DNA of 11,413 nucleotides, from positions 1-11,413 of the forward strand of contig JAGOUK010000018.1 in assembly GCA_018061225.1 (NCBI GenBank), written 5' to 3'. How positions within the stretch are numbered: position 1 is the first letter of the stretch; each line of letters opens with the position of its first letter. The translations under genes were made by a program, and so were the position numbers. This document shows positions 1 through 6,200 of the stretch, one piece after another. The DNA comes from Candidatus Omnitrophota bacterium (GTDB lineage: Bacteria; Omnitrophota; Gorgyraeia; 2-02-FULL-51-18; JAGOUK01). The notes under the pieces are model-generated. The model made no database searches. It had not been told where the DNA came from and worked only from the letters and a program-made list of their open reading frames with translations.

Positions 1-103
1 AAGCGGTGTCATCCGCGGCTAAGGCGGGTTGAGCCGCAAAAGCTCCGATCATCAGAGCGGTGAGACCAGCCATCCAAAGCGGGTTATTCTTAAGTGTTTC
101 CAT
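1..103 (-). CDS. N-terminus of a small secreted protein (partial)
   Basis: Only the first 34 codons are inside the window; the gene runs off the left edge. Translation from the ATG at 103 gives a classic sec signal peptide: a short charged start (METLKNN), a hydrophobic core (MAGLTALMIGAFAA) and a cleavage site QPALA|ADDTA, with Ala at -3 and -1. The start is well fixed by an AGGAGG ribosome binding site five bases upstream. The mature product is therefore exported to the periplasm or cell surface, but too little remains to name a family. It lies 140 nt downstream of the giant gene, behind a strong hairpin, so it is probably transcribed separately. I see no convincing promoter in the spacer. 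Confidence 0.8.
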   Translation of the reverse strand, partial: METLKNNPLWMAGLTALMIGAFAAQPALAADDTA

Positions 104-108
104 TTGAG

Positions 109-114
109 CCTCCT
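109..114 (-). promoter_or_regulatory. Strong Shine-Dalgarno site for the small secreted gene
   Basis: The minus strand reads AGGAGG, a full match to the anti-Shine-Dalgarno core, with a five-base spacer (CTCAA) before the ATG at 103-101. It decides that start and suggests efficient translation. The giant gene upstream has no comparable site. Confidence 0.85.
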
Positions 115-138
115 GGTTAAAAAGTCGTTCATTCCCAA

Positions 139-157
139 CGTCTACGCACATTAGACG
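139..157 (-). other. Small inverted repeat in the 5' leader of the secreted gene
   Basis: The arms CGTCTA (139-144) and TAGACG (152-157) are perfectly complementary around a 7-nt loop. The repeat directly abuts the larger hairpin at 158-197, giving two adjacent stems ahead of the small secreted gene. It could be a leader RNA structure or an operator; it is short enough to be chance. Confidence 0.35.
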
Positions 158-197
158 CAAACAGGCCGCATGGGTTTAGTCCCATGCGGCCTGTTTG
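158..197 (-). terminator. Strong hairpin, probable terminator after the giant gene
   Basis: Two perfect 17-nt arms (158-174 and 181-197) enclose a 6-nt loop (175-180). The GC-rich core GGCCGCATGGG pairs with CCCATGCGGCC, and the outer part is A/T-rich (CAAACA against TGTTTG). It begins 46 nt after the giant gene's stop codon, where an intrinsic terminator is expected. The outer bases supply only an interrupted T tract (TGTTTG), with no long run of T beyond the stem. The element is symmetrical and could act on either strand. It could alternatively be a leader or mRNA-stabilising hairpin for the secreted gene. Confidence 0.65.
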
Positions 198-243
198 TTA
201 GTCGTATTTATACTTATCTAAATAGGCTTATTGCGTTGTGTGA

Positions 244-3200
244 TTATGCGGAGGTCCGGGTTGCCCTGAGCGTTTCTACGAGGCGCACATAATCGGCCGG
301 AAGGGCCTTAGGCCAGCGGTAGATGAAGCTGCGGCTGGCAACTTTGTTCAATCCATTCTGAGATCCGCCTGGATTGTTGAGCAATTGCAGCGCTGTCTCC
401 AAAATACCGATGGTCGTTTCTGCATTATCGGCCAAAGCCACCGTCCACAATGTTTCTTCCTGGTCGATGTTCGGGTCCCTCATCTGCTGTTCGTCAGTGA
501 TCCAAGCAATGGGGCGATTTGCCAGACCCCAATCAGCGGCCGCTGCTTGGATCTGATCCGCCGCATCCGCAGAGGCGGCAAAAATCATACGATCACCAAA
601 TATTTCCGCGTCCGGATAGGCCGCGAGCACCGCTTCCCGACTCCGAAGTTCGGGATTGCGGACCAAGAGCGCAGAAGTCAGCGCGCCTTTAGCGATCCGC
701 TCCGCGCGCTCGACCCTCATACGGTAAGGCAGCCCTCCGTCTTTGGCAAAAATCTCTAGATCCGTGACCATGAGCGCCTGGTCCTTAAGCGCTGAGCTGA
801 GCTGATGCGATGGATCAACCGCCGCAAAGGGTGTTCTCATCACGGCTGGCTCGGCGGATTTTAAAGACCCGCCATTTTGATGGACGGCCGATCTGGCGGC
901 ATCGATCACTTCCAGCCATTCTCCGGCCAAGTCCCTGAGCGCTTGCGGGTTCAGAGCGGATTCCCGGCTGATCAGCGCCTCGGCTAACCGGGTATCCACG
1001 TCCTTCAGCAATGCCGCCGCAGTTGCTGCCGCATCCCGTCCTGTCGGAGCCGATACGTTGATGGCCAGTCCGTTGCCGTCCCGCATCAGCCGTGCCGGAG
1101 CCGCGTCAGGCATCGCCTGCTCGGCCGCCTCGGCCAACCTTTCCCAATCTTCCAAACTCCATAGCCCGGGAATCGGCGCGTTTAACATTTTGCTCATCAC
1201 CTGCTCCAACAGCGCTTCGGATCCTGTCCCGGATATTTCCATCGCGCGCATCCAATCGGGCAAGGATTCGATGCCGTCGGAAGCGTCCACAACCCACCAT
1301 GCTCCGGCCGCTCGAAGATCTTCCGCATCCGCAGCGCGGCCTCTCTCACCCGCCACCCAAAATATAAACCGATCCGAATCAGCCGCACGACCGGTCCATT
1401 CCTGCCAGGCGCTCATCCAATCCCGACGCTGACCGGCATGGCTGATAAGTACGCCAATTTTGGGAGCGGCCTGCATATTGCCGGACACCGCGAGTCGCGC
1501 ACCTTTAACTATTCGTTGAATCGACTGATATTCAGCCGTGTTGAGATCAATCCTGCTCACTTCCGTGTCGCCCTGTTTAATAATCAGCTTGGTGTCAGGA
1601 CTCGGCGTCAGTGCCGCACTATAAACAGTTCCATTTGCTGAAGCCCCTGCGAAGACGCTTCCCGCACCGGGGGCCAGAGTCACGCTGAGCCCGTTGGGCT
1701 TGTCTTCCGTGAGACGGATTCGCCCCGATAACAAAATGCGGGCTGTCCATTTTTCACTAGTTCGCGTTGTATCGACTTCCGCTAGAGTCCTCTGCGGCGT
1801 TGCGGATGGCGCAGGAATACCGGTTGACGGCAGCGCTCTCGGCCCCTGTCTCGGCGGTGTCGGAAATGGATTCTCTGCAGTAGGAGGCGGTACTTTGCGC
1901 GCAGACCCCGGCAGCGCCTGAGGAGACTGAGGACTCGGGCGCTTATTCCGCCGTCCTTGCTCTATCAAATACCGTGCCTTAAATTTTTTGGGCATTGCCG
2001 GATAAGGTTCCGGAGCAAAGCTCTTGCGCCTAACCACGATCTTTTTGATCACAAATACGATGCCTTTGAGCACCTTCCACACCACCCATCCTAAGGCAGC
2101 AACTGTTACGGCGGTCACAACTACCGCCGCATAAACTTCGGCTGTCAGCATGACTTTTGATGAGATCAATAATTGTTGTCCGCCAGTGAGCACTTTGTCC
2201 GGAAGCCCGGTATTCGCTTGGAGCCAGCCAATCAACATTTCCGCATTCCGGCCTGCCAACCACGCCGACAGTCCGGCAGGTATTTGAGCGTAAGCTAGTG
2301 CCGCAAAAAGAACACGCCGCAGCTGTTGGGTTGCGCTCAATCTCGCGGCAGAAACGCTGGGCGTTCCGGCTCCGGGCTCCTCCGTCGCCGACTCACCCAT
2401 GAGCGGCGAGAATGAAATCGATGTCACTTCAAAATTGTTCTTGAACACGGCAAAACTGGATTGTGACGGGTCAAAAATAGCCGTCCAAACCGTGTCTCCC
2501 AGACGCACGGATTCATAAGTATTGGGCGAGCCGTCCACGGGTCTCAAATTGATATCCATCGGAACCCCGAGATGATCCGCCACGATCAACCTCAAGTGAT
2601 TCGAGACGACGCGGATTTCGTATTCGGTCTCCGTATCAGCGGCGCCTTCAGGCTTCTGGTTGTAGCCGTATCGGGTGTGGCGATATTGCATCGTGCTGAT
2701 GCCGGACTTCTGGGCATCCACTGGATGCGCCGTGGATTGAACTTTGGCCTCGTTGAAGGTCAGACCGATCAAAAATATCCAAGTTGCTTTTAGCCGGCGG
2801 GCGGTCCAGACCCCCAGCCTTTTGCCCAGCAGCTTAACGAGTTTGCGTTCCGCCCAAGTCGACACCAGCACCGCCGTTCGATAGTTGATCCACATCTCAC
2901 TGACAATTCCATCGCTCGCGGTCAATAACCGGTCCTTCACCCAAGCCAAGGCGTGACGGCTCAGCTTGCCATCATACTGACGCATGAGATCGGTCATGTG
3001 ATTCGTCAGCTGAACCACTTCCGGCCCTTTTTCAGCCAAAGGCCGGTAGCCTGAAAGAGCCGTACTCGCGCGTACCGTCATATGGACTTCGGGCTGCCCT
3101 CCGTTCACTTCAATGCCGCCCAACTGAGCAGCCACCATCTTGGCTTCCTTCGCTTCCTTGGCAGCCTCCTCGCCCAATCCGGGGTCTGTCATTCGGTTAG

Positions 3201-6200
3201 ACGTCATCACTCCGCGATGAGAAACCATCCCGTACCGATGCAGCGCTTCGACCACGGACGTCGCCCAGGTCAGCATCGTCAAAAATCCAGGCGCTAAAGA
3301 AAACAATGTCTTGGTGTAACGATCCAGGATATTGGCTACATATTCTTCATCAATAAAGACCATCAAACGAGTTCCCGTTCTGGCCAACAAGGGCTTGTTG
3401 TGACCCCAACGGATCGCGACAATCGCCAACCAAACAAAAAACAACGCAAAAGCCCCGTTCATCAATCCAATAAATAGCCCGACGGCCGGAGCCGATAGAG
3501 AAAATCCCATGATCGCGGCCGCCAGACTGAACAGCGCGAACTTCCCCTTGGCCGAAGACGCCAGCACATAAGCGGCGAACGCCGTGTAGGCATCTAACCA
3601 CTCCGTGATATTCCCGGCGCGGTAGACCGCTTCGGCCTCCAGCGGCTTTTCATAGTCGGGCCGGTCTGATGGGTAACGGTCGACGGTGCCCAAACGCTCG
3701 GGCATCTCTTCTTGGTAAGAAACTCTTTGAAAATCCCTGAACCCTTCAACGTCGGCCATGTCGATTTCTTCCTGAAGTCCAAAGGCGGGAATGGACGTTT
3801 CTTGAGAAACCGCAAGAACCTCGGAGATCACCGCGACCAGCAGCTCAGTCATCAGGGCGTGCATCGCCAATGGCTCCACCGTCGCCGCTTCATTCCAGCG
3901 GGTGCGGGTTCTGCCGTCGCGCGTAAAATGTGACAACGTTTGAAAAGTGATCGGGAGCAGCGGGTCCTCGGGTTGGTATCCCTGACCCAGATCGCCGGAC
4001 ATCGAATTGAACAACTGTTGAGAAACAACGATGATATTACCGGGATTCTGCACCGTTGCCGGCTTAGACCCTTGATATTCCCAGGCGAGTCGATTGGCCT
4101 CCCTCGCGGATTGGGTCTGCGCCGAGTTGCTCAGCCCGATAAAAATCGTGCTGCTGTCGATGAGCTGTGATTGAAGCCCCTCTTTCTTCCGGTCCGCTTC
4201 GCGCTTCAGGACCCGGATCAAGGTTCCGGAATTCATCGCCCGTATCCCCAAAAACGGAGCAGCCTCATGAATGATCCGGACGATTTCCCGGGCCTCCTCC
4301 TCGTTGTAATCAACACCGTGCAAAATGATGTCGTATGCTTCTGTTCGATCGCCGCGATTCCAAGCCAACGCCTTTTTCCGAATCAGCGCTCTTAGATGCT
4401 GCATGGACTCTTCGTTTCGCCCCCCATCAAGCACCGAAAGTCTCACCCTTTCGATGACAGATGGAATATCCATCAAGTTATCGCCCAATTCGTCAAAGCT
4501 GGCGTCGGTGCTGGGGGGCTCCGGAATATCGATTTTTTCGTTCCCGTTGACGGGGAACCATGGATTATTAGCGAGCGTGGTCGGGCGAGACTCTTCATCA
4601 TAAGCCGTTTGCGTGTCGTAGATCCGCACAGCGTCCCTGATCGTGGGCTGCGCCGCAAGGTCCATCTCGATCACCGCATATTGCCCGTGACGCAGCATCA
4701 CCTGCTCGGTCTTGTCATCCGGATCGCCCGCCGCAAGCGTGGTGATCACGCCCATCGGTTCGGCGCTGCCGATCACTTCACCGCGGGTGTGATTCACCCC
4801 GATGGAGAATGCCTGCGTCAACGCGAAGACGCCGATCCTTGGCTCGAGCGTCGTGTACACCATTAGCGCAAAGGTGCCGATGAAGGTCGACGCAATGCGG
4901 CGCATGCACCATTCCATACCCTGATCAAAAAAGGCTCTTTCGGACAATTCAACAAATCGGGCGAGATCATCCGCCGAAACTCGGTTGGCAAATCGTTTTT
5001 TAAGAATGGCTCGGAAGGCCGTGCGCGTCTCCTGATTCACGTCAGACAGGGTCTGTCCGTTCTGAGACAGAATCCCGGGTCTCCGCAACAGCTGGCTCAC
5101 CTCATCGGAGACTTCCTCACTCCACCGCTGCCATTGCTCGGCATCCGGAAGCCCCTCCGTATTCCCAGAGATGATCGCGCTCGCGTCAGGGACTGTAGAA
5201 AACCACGAAAACCTCAAGGCCTTGGACAATACTCCGCGTGTCATATGAAAGTCAGTCCACTCAGCGACCGTCTTTGAATCTGAATTTCCTTCAGAGGTAG
5301 ATACCGGCATTGCCGCTTTGAAGAATTTTCGAATATCCCCCTGCGCAATCTCGCGGGTGTCCCAGGTCTTTCCTTCCCGCAAATCCACACGAGCGGCTTC
5401 AAACTGCGTACCGTCCTCCTCGGCAAACTTGAGCTCAATCCGAGATGCGTCCTTATCGCCGTTGTGTCCGACCATGTTGGCGGCTATCACGTAGCTGCGG
5501 TCGACAATGGGCCGTCCGGACGCGTCGATAGCGAGATCATATTTTTCGACCCAAGCGGGGTCTTCATGCCAATGCGGTTGCGCGTTGTGCCAATTAGTGC
5601 GTCCGCCAGTCGCGTACCGCATATGGGCCAACAACACCTCATAAGTATCGCGCGGCTCAAATCCCTTCTTCGCCATCCGCTTGGCGAAGAGATCCATTTC
5701 CCGCTGCAATTCCTGAACGATGCGCTGACGCTTCCCTTTGACCATTTTTTCAAAAGTGATGACCGGCATTCCATTCTTCTGGATCTCGATCGAAAATCCT
5801 GCCGACTGCCCTCCGCGTGCAGCGGCATATCCTGCGACGATTCTAAACAGTCCGCGCATGCGCGGACTGATCAGTGATTCTCCGGACTTGATGGCGCGCC
5901 GCTCATCACGGCGGCTTCTGCTGCGCTCCTCTTTGTTGCGGGTGCGGATGATGAAGAAGGGTCCGCAGGCGATCGCGCCGGTTTTACCAAGCAGAGTGCG
6001 CCAATCGGGAAGCGAAGCGGCTGTCAACGCGGCGGCTCCGGCCAGCCCGAGCGAAAGGATCTGCGCGACTGTCATCGGCGCGGCAGGATCTGAAGATTGG
6101 GTGAGCCAAAACGATACCGCGGCAAAAAGAAGGGTGCCCAAACTGGCGATCTGGCCGCCCGCAGCAATCCACCGTTCTCTCCAGCCGGGCTTATCATTCT

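Noticed and set aside
198..243. A TATAAAT box on the minus strand near 209-215 as a promoter of the secreted gene
   Set aside because: No convincing -35 sequence lies at the right spacing, and the strong hairpin would fall downstream of it.
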